DNA of 64,000 nt from Moringa oleifera (Eukaryota > Streptophyta > Magnoliopsida > Brassicales > Moringaceae), in the NCBI GenBank assembly GCA_021397835.1, contig JAJFZO010000734.1, forward strand, positions 682,001-746,000. Reading direction: 5' to 3'. Positions 25,196 to 36,478 of the stretch are shown here, piece after piece (within the stretch, counting starts at the first letter, position 1; each line of letters begins with the position of its first letter). Made by a program: the position numbers and the translations under genes. The notes under the pieces are model-generated. The model saw nothing but the letters and a program-made list of their open reading frames with translations. It searched no databases and was not told where the DNA came from.

Positions 25196-27133
25196 CTACA
25201 AGACTAGACGAGTAGTTGAGTACGCCTCATTGTTTAGATCGATAGGGTCTAAGCTTCCCAAGCTCTGTGCTATTGGGGAACTTTGCAAGGGTCTTACCAC
25301 TTTGATTTACTATATTTGAGTCATTGGAGTACTTTGGGATTGCATTCCACACCAAGGATTTGTGCTTATGGGCTAGGGTGAATATTATAGACAAGCAAAT
25401 CTAGTGGTTAATAATCGTTTAGACTTGGTAAAGGTTATCGTGGCACCTGTAGTAGGACATAAGACTTATTACAGTGCCCATGGACTAATTTATGATGTCT
25501 CTATTGCTGACATTCATCAAGTAGGCCACATGGATTGGCCAAAGTCTTCTTTGGCTAATGAGACCTCAATCCCGAAACCTTTAGAGTATCTTTTTGATAA
25601 GCACCTTTGTTTGCATGGGGAATTCACTGCTGATAGATCTTTACCAATGTCGTCCTTCTTCCCCTATCACCTTCTGACCCATAGGAGTATATAGTCATAA
25701 CTTTCAAACATTCATGCTCGATTGTGAGACTGCCTGTTGAACATTTGATAACACAATACTCCGAACTAAGCTATGCAATAATGAAATCCCCTTTGATCCT
25801 TAGAGGATGTGCTTGATGATCCCCCATAATATGCTCACTTAAGGACTTATTACTCAAGCTTTTTCGCTAGTTAAACATTGTCCAATAAACTCCTTATTTT
25901 GCTCGTCCTTTTCTTCAGTTATTTGATCGGGATACTATCTTTAGGTTTCTAAACTTTACATGGATGGCAAAGCGTAAATAGCAAGTAGTTATATGGATAT
26001 GGTGCTTGACACATAGATAATTCTCCATCTCTCACAAAAGTTGCATAGGAGTCATCCTCGAAGAGTCTTCCTGAATGATTGTACTGATGAATACTATTGT
26101 ACCTTACGTAGCTACTGTTGTTGATCCTATAAAGCGTACCCAAAGGTTTCGGTCGGATTATAAGAAACAGGTAATACATTTTTGTATTTTTATGAAAAGC
26201 TTTATGACACTCACGATTCTCGATAGCAAGTCATCGACATATCGTGCATAACAAATATTCATTAAGTAATGAGTTTTTAAGGGGGCCAGATTACGAGTCA
26301 GGTGTCTCTTTGACCTAATAACTAGTATCACCTTTTTGCCTAGCCTTACGAATAGCCCTTTCTTTCGTAATACTTAATAAGGTCTCTCATGGCCTAATTA
26401 TTATTACAACATTTTCTACTGTAGAATTTGGCCTTCGACATCAACCAGATGACTTTCATGAGGAAAAACAACATAAAATAGGCTGGAGTGCTTGTTAAAG
26501 AAGATGACAAGGGTCGATGAAAGGGTAAAATGGAAGGCATTTCTAGTTGCCCCTGAGGCAAAAGGTGCTTATAGAAGGGGGTATGCCACAATGAAAAAAA
26601 GGAATGAAGGGCTACTTTGCATTGGATGTTCTTTACCTTCCCAAGAATAATGGCTCTATTATCTTGGGGAATGTTAAAGCTTGCTTCTTCTCCAGAGTTT
26701 TCTTAGTTATGAATAGGACTTGTCCTTAATAGAACCAAACTAATTCTTTGAACAATTGAAATTTCATACTTTTATTGAATTCTCCCTATCTCCTAATCGA
26801 GCTTTGTAGGTAAATATTGCCTAGTAGGGCCGATAGTAGTACACTATATAAGATAAAGTAAGGGCTCTTCTTATTGCTTATAAGTCATTCTGTAGAAAAG
26901 ACTTTCTGAATGGAGTAAAAGAAGTTAGGATCTTCGATTTCTTCCTTAAATATTGGAATAAGTCGATGTCGATTGATGGTATGGAAACACTTTCTGATGT
27001 CAAATTCTAAAAACCAATGAGAGATTTATCCATTCTAACAGCGAATGCAGCCTTGATGTGATCGAAAATGTAATGTGTTTAGAAACTCAGGATCATAAAT
27101 GGATTGCAGTACCATTCTGATTGCCTCTTTTGT
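25196..27133 (-). pseudogene. matR: matR maturase relic, copy A
   Basis: This is a near full-length relic (1.94 kb; normal about 1.95 kb) of the mitochondrial group II intron maturase, which assists nad1 intron splicing and carries a reverse-transcriptase domain. Landmarks in order: KEAIRMVLQSIYDPEFLNTL, FLEFDIRKCFHTINRHRLIP, KEEIEDPNFFYSIQKVFS, a hydrophobic run at 26591-26394 ending SKAKFYSRKCCNNN, ICYARYVDDLLS (active-site YxDD intact as YVDD), WPIHVAYLMNVSNRDI, SYYRCHDNLYQV, IIFTLAHKHKSL, NSTELGKL. The usual first Met codon reads ACA. Many stops and several frameshifts break it. It lies between nad1 exon 5 and exon 4 on the same strand. A 96-codon plus-strand frame at 25404-25694 is merely its antisense. 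Confidence 0.93.
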
Positions 27134-27786
27134 GATCTTTTCTATAGGTAGAACTACAGTGAGTGGTCTAAAGTTTGACCCTTATCTCTTTCTTTATACT
27201 TCAAAGAGGGACAAACCTCGTTGTCTACTCCCTTTATTAATAATCAAAGACCCCCTGTCATCCTTTTATGACTTGTAGGGCTTCCTTTTACTCAGTATTT
27301 TTGGTTTTTAAGAATGTTCGACACCTCTCCTAGGATCAAAATGATGACCCTACCAGTGGGTTTACATCCATCCCTGAATGTTGTTGAGTACTGTTCACTT
27401 CTTCACCATTCTTGTATCCATCACCTGCAATCCACACAGATGTGTTTGCACCCACCCAAGTGGACAAAAAAGAAAGGATTTCTCAAAGTAACCCCTTACT
27501 TCCAAACTCAAGCTATGAGGCTTTCCCGTATGAGCATCCTATACATGCATCAATTCATGGAAAAGTGAAAGGGTCATCATACTAAAGATCTCTCCCTTAA
27601 TCTTAGATAAGTCATTTAAGGGTTCACTATGATTCATTGTTGTACTTGCACACTAGGCTACCATGCTTTGAAAGCTCCGTGGGACCATTTATCACTAGTT
27701 TTCACCCAAAAGGGTTTATTGGACAAGCTGAGACACAAGCTTCCAAAGAGGAAAGCCTAATGAATGTTAGATGCAAAGCTCTACAC

Positions 27787-27845
27787 ATGATTAAGATCAT
27801 ATTGGCATACTTTCCTAAAAGAAATAAAAAAGAACAAGCCCTCAC
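27787..27845 (-). pseudogene. nad1: nad1 exon 4 relic, copy A
   Basis: A short exon reads SVRACSFLFLLGKYANMIL on the minus strand, matching the LGEYANMIL region of NAD1. It is followed directly by GTGTAGAG, a good group II intron 5' start (GTGYG-like). The exon is the upstream partner of exon 5 across the matR-containing intron. In plants the intron before it is usually trans-spliced, so no exon 3 is expected nearby, and none is seen. One Glu codon has become Lys by G-to-A. Confidence 0.8.
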
Positions 27846-28902
27846 TGAAGACAAGAGTAAGGTACAACAAGGCCATTTCTGTCCATCGCCCTTCTCACGA
27901 AAGTGTACGTGGATGTTACTGCTCATACAACTAGCAGCTAGTAAGTAGTTAGCCTTTCTTTACAAGGAATGGATGGAAGTGTGGATGAATCAAATTAATT
28001 AGATGAATTCAGTTTTTCTTTTCAGTAATAACATGATAAAAGCATCCCTTTCATAAAAACCTATGGTTCCCCTATTATTATGCCACTTCAGCATCTCATG
28101 GTCCTCGAGATGATCATGACAAGCCATTTTCATTAATGTTTTTATAGATTTTGAAAATTCCATAATGGATCAAGATGAGAATAAATCTTAGAATCTAAGA
28201 AATACTCATCCTAGAGCTTTCACTCTCCTCTAGGGAAGGCTTTTTATAGATAAGGAGGTGAGTCTAGGCTAGGCCCCGTTTGTTCTATTTCTTAAAGTCA
28301 GAGGAAGATCTCTCATTCGATGACCTGAACAAGAAGGAACAGCTCTTAATGTGAAATCAATAGCAAAGAAAGAAAAGGAATTAAATGCCCTAGAGAAAAA
28401 GCCCCAAATAAGCCTTAAAAAAACATGCATATAATGGACTGGACATAAATAATGGCAAGAAGAAAAAGGCCTTGATAATGATCCTATATTAATTTTTGTC
28501 TTGCCTCGATGATGCACTCTTAGTGCATAGAGCAACATACCAAAAAAAGAGAAAGAATGTCTCTATTATTTAATTAAGAGAATCATTGATTTGACTTATG
28601 GACTATGTGGGAAATATGAGAGCTAGGCAAGCTGTTATATGTTCTCCTTTTGCCCTTGAATAATAAAAGAACCACTTATCTTCTCTTCGATAGTAATCGA
28701 TTGATTGACATTTATGGTCAATCAATAGGCCTGAGGATCTTTTCTTCTATATGATAAATTGCTATATTGTAGCACCACCGTGACGTCGATTCTCCTTTTT
28801 TTTTTTTTTTTAGCATCCCATGCTGTGACTTCGACTTTGAGTATGATGAATGAGTGGAAAGATCTTTATAGAAGTTGTTATTCTATCTAACCAAAAAGTT
28901 AG

Positions 28903-28924
28903 TATATATATATATATATATATA
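28903..28924. repeat. (TA)n microsatellite in copy A
   Basis: About 22 bases of alternating TA. The equivalent place in copy B (35557-35568) has only 12 bases, showing independent length change after duplication. Confidence 0.95.
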
Positions 28925-30895
28925 GATAAGAGGGAGAACTACAAGTTTTTTTAAAAGAGACAAGTGGTTGACATGAAATAAGCCTCTCAGTAAATGTCTT
29001 AATTAGATATAGGTTCAAAATCAAGCTAGAAGATAGTGGAAATATGGGGGTCTTTGCCATTGCAAATAAACCCTTAGTTTGGCCTTTAGATGATTAGGTG
29101 TTAGATGTGCTTCGTCGTCTTCCAATTGATGGGATATATAACAAAACTACACCCCTTGCCATTCTATCAACAAGAAAGTCAACATTAATGGTAGAGGGAG
29201 AATAGTAGTCCCCTAGTCATCAATTAGTAGTTGAATAATCCCAGTAGTGGTCTTCTTGCCTAGCGAGGTTAACCCTTAATTGGAAATGATAAGGACCCAA
29301 AGATTTCACATTAAATTTAAACTTGTTGCTTTGCGCATAAGCATGGTAGAATTTGAATCGGTTGGCTTAAATGAGTGGCTCTTGGCTTAGTTTCTTAAGA
29401 AGGGCTTTCATTAACTAATAAGTAAGAATTGTTGACGCATACGATCTTAGGCTCAAAAAGATAAGGAAATTTACCATTTTACACTTAAAGATTATGCTCG
29501 TCAGTGATATTACCCATGGTGTCTTGAGAAAGCAACTTCGAACATGACATTCATACCCATGAAAAGTTTTGGCAAGCATTACTATGATCTTGAAGCCCTT
29601 GCTAGAAGCTACTCAGTATGGCTTACTACTAAAGAAGGTTCAGGCATCCTTCGACCTAGCCTTGTGATCCACTAATTCATCTCTTGATCTAGTATTCCTC
29701 AAAGAAGGTGGATAAGGTAAAAAAAAAAAAAAAAGTGGTGAAGGCAAAATAAAAAGTTTTCAATTTAAGGTTCTCACCCTTAGAAATAGGTATTGAACAA
29801 AGGACATAATAGGTTAGGTAAAACCTCTTTTGAGAGGAAAGATCTTACCAAAATCTAATTGATAATAAGGTTTAATAGTCTAATTGATAGCATAATCTAT
29901 GCCCAATTTTACTGCTTCTAATGGTATTTTATTGTCAGTAAGCCCTTGATTTGAAATATAGTTATTGATTCATTTTTCATTACATTAACATGTCCCGATA
30001 AATATGAATTGAAGGTTTGACCTTACATTTAATCATTCTATTCAAGAGGGATCTTTAAATCAATGCTAGGGCAATTCCATAGATTTCAATCTAGCCCTTG
30101 ATTATTAGTGGTTTGCTTTCGAAGGGGATTGATTCCTAGCAATCTTGTTAATAAAGAGACTTGAAAGTAGTAAACGATGCAAACTCTAGAGCATCCTATC
30201 CTACAAAGAATAGTAAAGGAGCTTGAAAGTCACAACACAATTTAAGGGATTTAAAACTCGCATTTTTGTTAAATAAAAATTGGCTTATAGTTAGTTCTAC
30301 TCATAATTGAAAGCATTAATTAAAAGTCAAAAATTCAAACTTTAAAACAAAGATGTTCGGTCCTCCCATTTGAAAGTACTTCATTCTCCTTAAAGCACTT
30401 ACATACAAGAAAGGAAGATGTTTAAGGCTTACACATTTATAAACTACAATAGGATCGCAAATTGTAAATTGTACATTTCCTCCCATTGAACTTCTGGTGG
30501 TAAACTAGAGTTGGAAAATAACCCCCATCCCAATGGGGTGTTTGAGCTAATATAATTTATTGTTTTGCATGTGGTTCTTTCTTCGAATTGTCCATCTTTA
30601 TTTGCCCTAGATCTTCTTTGAATTGTCCATCTTTATTTGCCCTAGATCCCCCATGCAGTGGTCTCATCGCAGGTAACCACCTTTTTTGTTATAGCTTTTC
30701 ATCTGCTCAACATAGCTTTGCTGCTTTTCCTTACTCTCTGCATCATCAGACCCCCTTACTTATTGGCTTACTGGCCACTTTATTGAGTTCCTACGAATAA
30801 ATAAGGAAGATTTATAGCCTTAACAATAAATAAACGGGCATTTTTTAGGACTAGCCCGCTTCTCATTCCTTAAAAGAGTAATTCTTTGCACATAA

Positions 30896-31147
30896 TTAAG
30901 GGAACCATTGTAAGATTACTAGAACACTAGATATGGCTACTACCCAAGCTAATGATAGAGGCAAGAACACTTTCTGGCCAAGTTCTATTAGTTAATCATA
31001 ATGATATCATGGAAATGCTACATGATATATATAGAAGTGAAAAAAAAAATCACCTTAATACTAAACGAGATCGAGCCCAGGATCTTCTTAAAAATGGGAA
31101 GATCTAAGATAGGCAGCCAACCTCCTAGAGAGAGTGAGATACATGTA
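30896..31147 (-). pseudogene. nad1: nad1 exon 5 relic, copy B
   Basis: Same fragment of complex I subunit NAD1 as at 24262-24513. It ends CAATGGTTCCCTTAA, so the normal stop codon is kept here. Internal codons have decayed as in copy A. Confidence 0.83.
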
Positions 31148-31842
31148 CTAGTTAAGTAGGGATACAGCTCCATGGACTACTCATCGGGCCTGATAAGTGG
31201 TGTTATCACACCCTTCTCAAAGGAATCGTACGTGACACCTTTAAACCAACATGTCTTCCTTTTTTATTCCTAGGCAAGCATTTTCATTCATTTATTGATT
31301 AATTCAAGGTACTTATAGCTTGCTTCTAAGTCCAAGTGCTAGCAGTAAAAGCTTGTCACCGAAAGGAAACTTTCGAGCGAAGAAAAAGCTAAAAAATATT
31401 AATGCCCCTGTAATCTCTTTAAAGTAAGAAGTAACTTTGATAAAGGATGATTATAAAAATCGTAATATTAGAAAAAACTAGTTAGCCTACCTATAATAAG
31501 GAGCCTTTTCTTGATCATTAGTGCTTTACTAATAAGAAGGGTTTTTCTTGCTTATTTAATATTACTTTGGCTTTGCTGTCCATATTTTGTTGGCATAACA
31601 GCTACTATAACTAAGAAAATGAATGAAGGAAGAAGGCATTAGCATTAGAAAGACTACAGGGGGAATTTCGAGTTGACTACAATATAAGTCATGAGGAATA
31701 GCAAAGCTAAGCAGGATAGGCTTTTTAATGTCGAAAGCCCCAAAACTAGCTATTTTTATAGAAGATAACTAATGTAAACTTACTCAACTAATTTCATAAG
31801 TAAATGCCTGTTCATATTGTAACTAATAGAAAAAAAAAGCAA

Positions 31843-33797
31843 CTACAAGACTAGACGAGTAGTTAAGTACTCCTCATTGCTCAGATCAATAGGTTTGAGC
31901 TTCCCAAGCTCTGTGCTATTGGGGAACTCTACAAGGGTCTCACCATTTTGATTTACTATATTTGAGTCATTGGAGTACTTTAGGATTGTATTCCACATTG
32001 AGGATTTATGCTTGTGGCTAGGGTGAATATTATAGACAAGCAGACTAGTGGTTAATAATCGTTTAGACTTGGTAAAGGTTATCGTGGCACCTGTAGTAGG
32101 ATATAGGACTTATCACAATGCCCATGGACTAATTTACGATGTCTCCATCACTAACATTCATCAAGCAGGCCATGTGGATTGGCCAAAGTCTTCTTTGGCT
32201 AATGGGACATCAATCTCGAAGCCTTTAGAGTATCTTTTTGATAGGCACCTTTATCTGCATGGGGAATTCGCTGCTGATAGATCCTTACCAATGTCATCCT
32301 CCTTCCTCCGCCACCTTTTGACCCGTAAGAGTATATAGTCATAAATTCAAAACATTCATGCTTGATTATGAGACTACCTGTTGAACATTTGATAATGCAT
32401 TGCTCCAAATTATGCTATGCAACAACAAAATCCCCTTTGATCCTTGTAGGATGTACTTGATGATCCCCCACAATACACTCACTTAAGGACTTCTTACATA
32501 AGCTTTTTTGCTAGCTAAACATTGTCCAATAAAGTCCCTATTTTGCACATCCCATTCTTTAATTATTTGATCTGGATATTATCATCTAGGTTCCTAAACT
32601 TTCCATAGATGGCAAAGTGTAGATGGCAAGTAGTTATATGGATACGGTGCTTGACACATAGATAATTCTCTAGCGCTCACAAAAGTTACATTGGAGTCAT
32701 CCTCGGAGAGTCTTCCTAAATGATCGTACTGATGAATTCCATTGTACCTTATAAAACTATTGTTATTGATCCTACAAAGCCTACCCAAAGGTTCAGGTCG
32801 GATTATAAAAAATGGGCAATACATTTTCATATTTCAATGAGAAGCTTTATGACACCCATGATTCCTGATAGTAAGTTGTCGGCATATCATGTGTAACAAA
32901 TACTTATTAAATAATGGGTTTTTAAGGGGGCCAGCTTGCAGGCCAGGCATCTCTTTGACCTGGTAACTAGTATCGCCTTTTTGCCCAGCCCTATAAGTAG
33001 CCCTTTCTTTTGCAATACCTAATAAGGTCCATCATGTTCTAATTATTATTACAACATTCTTTACCATAGAATTTGGCCTTCAAGGTCAACTAGACGACTT
33101 TTATGAGGAAAAGTAACGCAAAAGAGGCTTTAATGCTTGCTAAGGAAGATGACAAGGGTCAATGAAAGGGTAAAATAGAAGGCATTTTCTAGTTGCCCCT
33201 GAGGCAAAATGTGGTTGTAGCGGGGGGGTGTGCCATAATTGAAACAAGGGAATGAAAGGCCACTTTGCATTGGATGCTCTTTACCCTCCCAAGAATGATG
33301 GCTTTATTATCTTGGGGAGTGTTAAAGCTTACTTTTTCTCTAGAGTTTTCTTAGTCATCAATAGGACTTGCACTTAATAAAACTGATCTGATTCTTTGAA
33401 AAATTGAAATTTCGTACTTTTATTGAATTCTCCCTATCTCCTAATCGAGCTTATGTAGGTAGATATTGCTTGGTAGGGCCGATAGTAGTACACTGTGTAA
33501 GACAGAGTAAGGGCATTTCTTATCGCTTATAATTCGTCCGGTAGAAAAGACTTTCTGAATGGAGTAAAAGAAGTTAGGATCTCTGATTTCTTCCCTAAAG
33601 ATTAGGATGACTCAATGTCAATCGATGGTATGAAAACGCTTTCTGATGTCGAATTCTAAAAAACCAGTAAGAGATTTCCCACTATTCTTTAATTTGTTTT
33701 AACACGAGTGACAGCCTTGATGCGAGCAAAAATGTGATGTGTTTAGAAACTCAGGATCATAAATGGATTGGAGTACCATTTTGGTTGCCTCTTTCAT
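31843..33797 (-). pseudogene. matR: matR maturase relic, copy B
   Basis: Second near full-length matR relic (1.95 kb). The first Met codon is present here at 33797 and the product opens MKEATKMVLQSIYDPEF. The reverse-transcriptase active-site motif reads YADN instead of YADD, and the Arg codon just before it has become a stop, so it is inactive. Stops and frameshifts occur throughout. Position and strand relative to nad1 exons 4 and 5 are as in copy A. Confidence 0.92.
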
Positions 33798-33921
33798 GAT
33801 CTTTTCTATAGGTAAAACTACTGTGAGCAGTCTAAAATTTGACCTTTATTTCTTTCTTCATACTTTAAAGAGGGATAAACCTCGTTGTTTGCTCCTTTTA
33901 TTAATAATCAAGGACCTCCTA

Positions 33922-34290
33922 TCATCTTTTAGTTGACTCATAGGGCTTCCTTGTGCTTAGTAATTTTGGTTCTTGAGAATGTTCGACACCTCTCCTAAGA
34001 CCAAAATGATTGTCCCTGCCTAGTGGGTTTACATCCATCCCTGAATGTTGTCGAGTGCTATTCACTTCCTTACCATTCTTGTATCCATCACTTGCAATCC
34101 ACATAGATGTGTTTGCAACCCCCCCTCCCTCAAGAGGACGACAAAGAAAGGATTTCTCAAAGTAACCTTTTGCTTCCAAACTCAAGCTGTGAGGCTTTCC
34201 CATATGAGCATCTGGTACATGCATCAATTTATGGAAAAGTGAAAGGGTTACCATTACTGAAGATCTCCCCTTTAATCTTAGATAGGTCAT
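33922..34290 (-). other. Open stretch upstream of matR in nad1 intron, copy B
   Basis: A 122-codon frame on the matR strand lies between nad1 exon 4 and matR. It reads, for example, MVTLSLFHKLMHVPDAHMGK and ends HSQEPKLLSTRKPYESTKR. The same DNA in copy A (27.3-27.57 kb) is interrupted. It is one frame off the matR start. It may be the degenerate N-terminal extension of the maturase or ordinary intron sequence; no domain is recognised. Confidence 0.3.
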
Positions 34291-34445
34291 TTAAGGGTTC
34301 ACTATGATTCATTGTTGTGCTTGCACACTAGGTTACCCTTCTCCGAAAGCTCTGTGGTACCATCTATCACTGGTTATCACCCAAAAAGGTTTATTACACA
34401 AGCCGAGACATAGGCTTCCAAAGAGGAAAGCCCAAAACTCTACAC

Positions 34446-34508
34446 CTCATTAAGATCATATTGGCATCCTATCCATAAAAAAAAAAAAAAAAAGAACAGA
34501 CCCCTATT
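34446..34508 (-). pseudogene. nad1: nad1 exon 4 relic, copy B
   Basis: The minus strand ends GCCAATATGATCTTAATGAG, followed by GTGTAGAG at the intron start, so the exon/intron border is cleaner than in copy A. The exon's 5' half is swollen by a long A-run on the plus strand (34476-34493), which shifts the frame. Confidence 0.78.
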
Positions 34509-36478
34509 GAAGACAAGAGTAAGGTACAACAAGGCCATTTCTGTCCACCGCCCTTCTCATGAAAGCATACATGGACATTACTACTCATATGGCTCCCAGC
34601 TAATAAGTAGTTATCCTTTCTTTACAAGGAATGGACTGAAGTGTAAATCAAATTAAATAAATGAATTCAATTTTTCTTTTCAGTAGTAACATGATAAAAG
34701 CATCCCTTTCATAAAAACCTATGGATCCCCTGCTTATCATGCCACTCAGCACTTTATGGTCCTTAAAAAGATCGTGACGAGCCCTTTCCATTAATGTTTT
34801 TATAGATTTTGAAAATTTCATAATGGATTAGGATGAGAATAAATCTTAAAATCTAGGAAATACTCATCCTAGAGCTTTCATTCTCCTCTAGAAAGGGCTT
34901 TTTATAGATAAAGAGGTGAGTTGAGGATAGGCCCACATTCGATCTATTTCTTAAAGTTGGAAGAAGATCTCTCATCCAATGACCCTGAACAAGAAGTTAT
35001 AGCTCTTGATGTGAAATCAATAGCAAAGAAAAAGGAGGAATTAGATGCCCTATAGTAAAAGCCTTAGATAGGCCTTAAAAAAACATAAACACAACGGACT
35101 AGACAAAATAATGGAAAGAAGAAAAAGGCCTTGATGATGATCCTATGTTAATTTTGGCCTTGCCTCGATGATGCACTCTTAGCGCACAGAGCAACATACT
35201 GAAAAAAGAGGAAGAATGTGTTTATTATTTAATTATGAGAATCGTTGGTTTGACTTATGGACTACTTGGGAAATATGAGTGCTAGGCAAGCTGTTATATG
35301 TTCTCCCCTTACCCTTGAATGATAGAAGAACCACTTATCTTCTTTTAGATAGTAGTCGATCGATTCACATCTATGGTCAATGAATAGGCCCGAGGATCTC
35401 TTCTTCTGTATGATAAATTGCCATATTGTAGCACCACTGCAACATCGATTCTCCTTATTTTTTCGAGCATCCCATGCTGTGACTTTGACTTTGTGTATAA
35501 TCAATGAGTGAAAAGATCTTTATAAAAGTCCCTATTTGACCTAACCAAAAAGTTAGTATATATATATAAGAGAGGGAGAACTACGAGTTCTTTTAAAAAA
35601 ATGAGCAATTGACATGAAACGAGCCTCTCAGTAAATGTCTTATTTAGGTGTAAGTTCAAAATCAAGCTAAAAGATAGTGGAAAGATGAGGGTCTTTACCA
35701 TTGCAAACTGACCTTACTTCGACTTACATGATTGGGTGATGAATGTGCTTCGTTGTCTTCTAATTGATGGGATATATAACGAAACTGCACCTCGTGCTAT
35801 TCTATCAACAAGAAAGTCAATATTAATAGTAGAGGGAGAATAGTAGTCACCTAGTCATCAATTAGTAGTTAAATAATCCCATTAGTGGTCCTCTTGCATA
35901 GCAGAGTTAACTCTTAAATGGAAATGATAAGGAGACCAAAGATTTCACATTATAATTTAAACATGCTGCTTTACGCATAGGCACAGTACAATTTGAATAT
36001 GTTGTCTCAAATGAGTGACTCTTGGCTTACTTTCTTAAGAAGGGCTTTCATTAACTAAAAAGTGAGAATTGTTAACCTATGTGATTTTAGGCTCAAAAAG
36101 ATGAGGAAACTAAAAATTTCACACTTAAAGATTAAGCTCGTCAGTCATATTTTTCGTGATGTCCTGAGAAAGTAGCTTCAAAAATGACATTCGTACCCAC
36201 AAAAAGTTTTGGTAGGCATTACTATGATCTTGAAGCCCTTACTAGAAGCTACTCAGTATGGCTCACTACTAAAGAAGGTTCAGACATCCTTCGACTTAGC
36301 CTTATGATCCATTAATCCATCTCTTGATCTAGTATTCCTCAAAGAAGGTGGATAAGGTCAAAAATGTGGTAACTGCAAAAGAAAAGGTTTTCAATTTAAG
36401 GTTCTCACCCTTAGAAATAGGTATTCAACAAAGGACATAATGGGTTAGGCAAAACCTCTTTTGAGAGGAAAGATCTAT

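Larger units (their letters stand above)
23249..29847. repeat. Direct tandem duplication, copy A (6.6 kb)
   Basis: The sequence starting CCAAAATCTAATTGATAATA at 23249 recurs at 29848, immediately after copy A ends in CTCTTTTGAGAGGAAAGATC. The same ending words close copy B near 36478. Copies agree over their full length with small indels. Both hold nad1 exon 5, matR and nad1 exon 4 in the same order and strand. In a roughly 110-base stretch (25440-25550 against 32083-32193) I count 12 differences, all transitions. Confidence 0.93.
29848..36478. repeat. Direct tandem duplication, copy B (6.6 kb)
   Basis: The second copy of the 23249-29847 unit abuts the first with no spacer. The gene relics are in the same order, and the unit ends at GAGAGGAAAGATC before diverging near 36478. 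It differs from copy A mostly by C/T and G/A changes in both directions, so both copies decayed separately for a long time. Confidence 0.93.

Noticed and set aside
25404..25694. 96-codon plus-strand frame, with a near-identical 96-codon partner at 32048-32338
   Set aside because: The pair looks like a conserved duplicated gene, but both lie exactly antisense to the C-terminal part of matR. Conservation comes from the duplication.
25949..26179. 76-codon minus-strand frame (and 78-codon partner at 32594-32830)
   Set aside because: Same strand as matR but out of its frame; matR residues are readable in the neighbouring frame.
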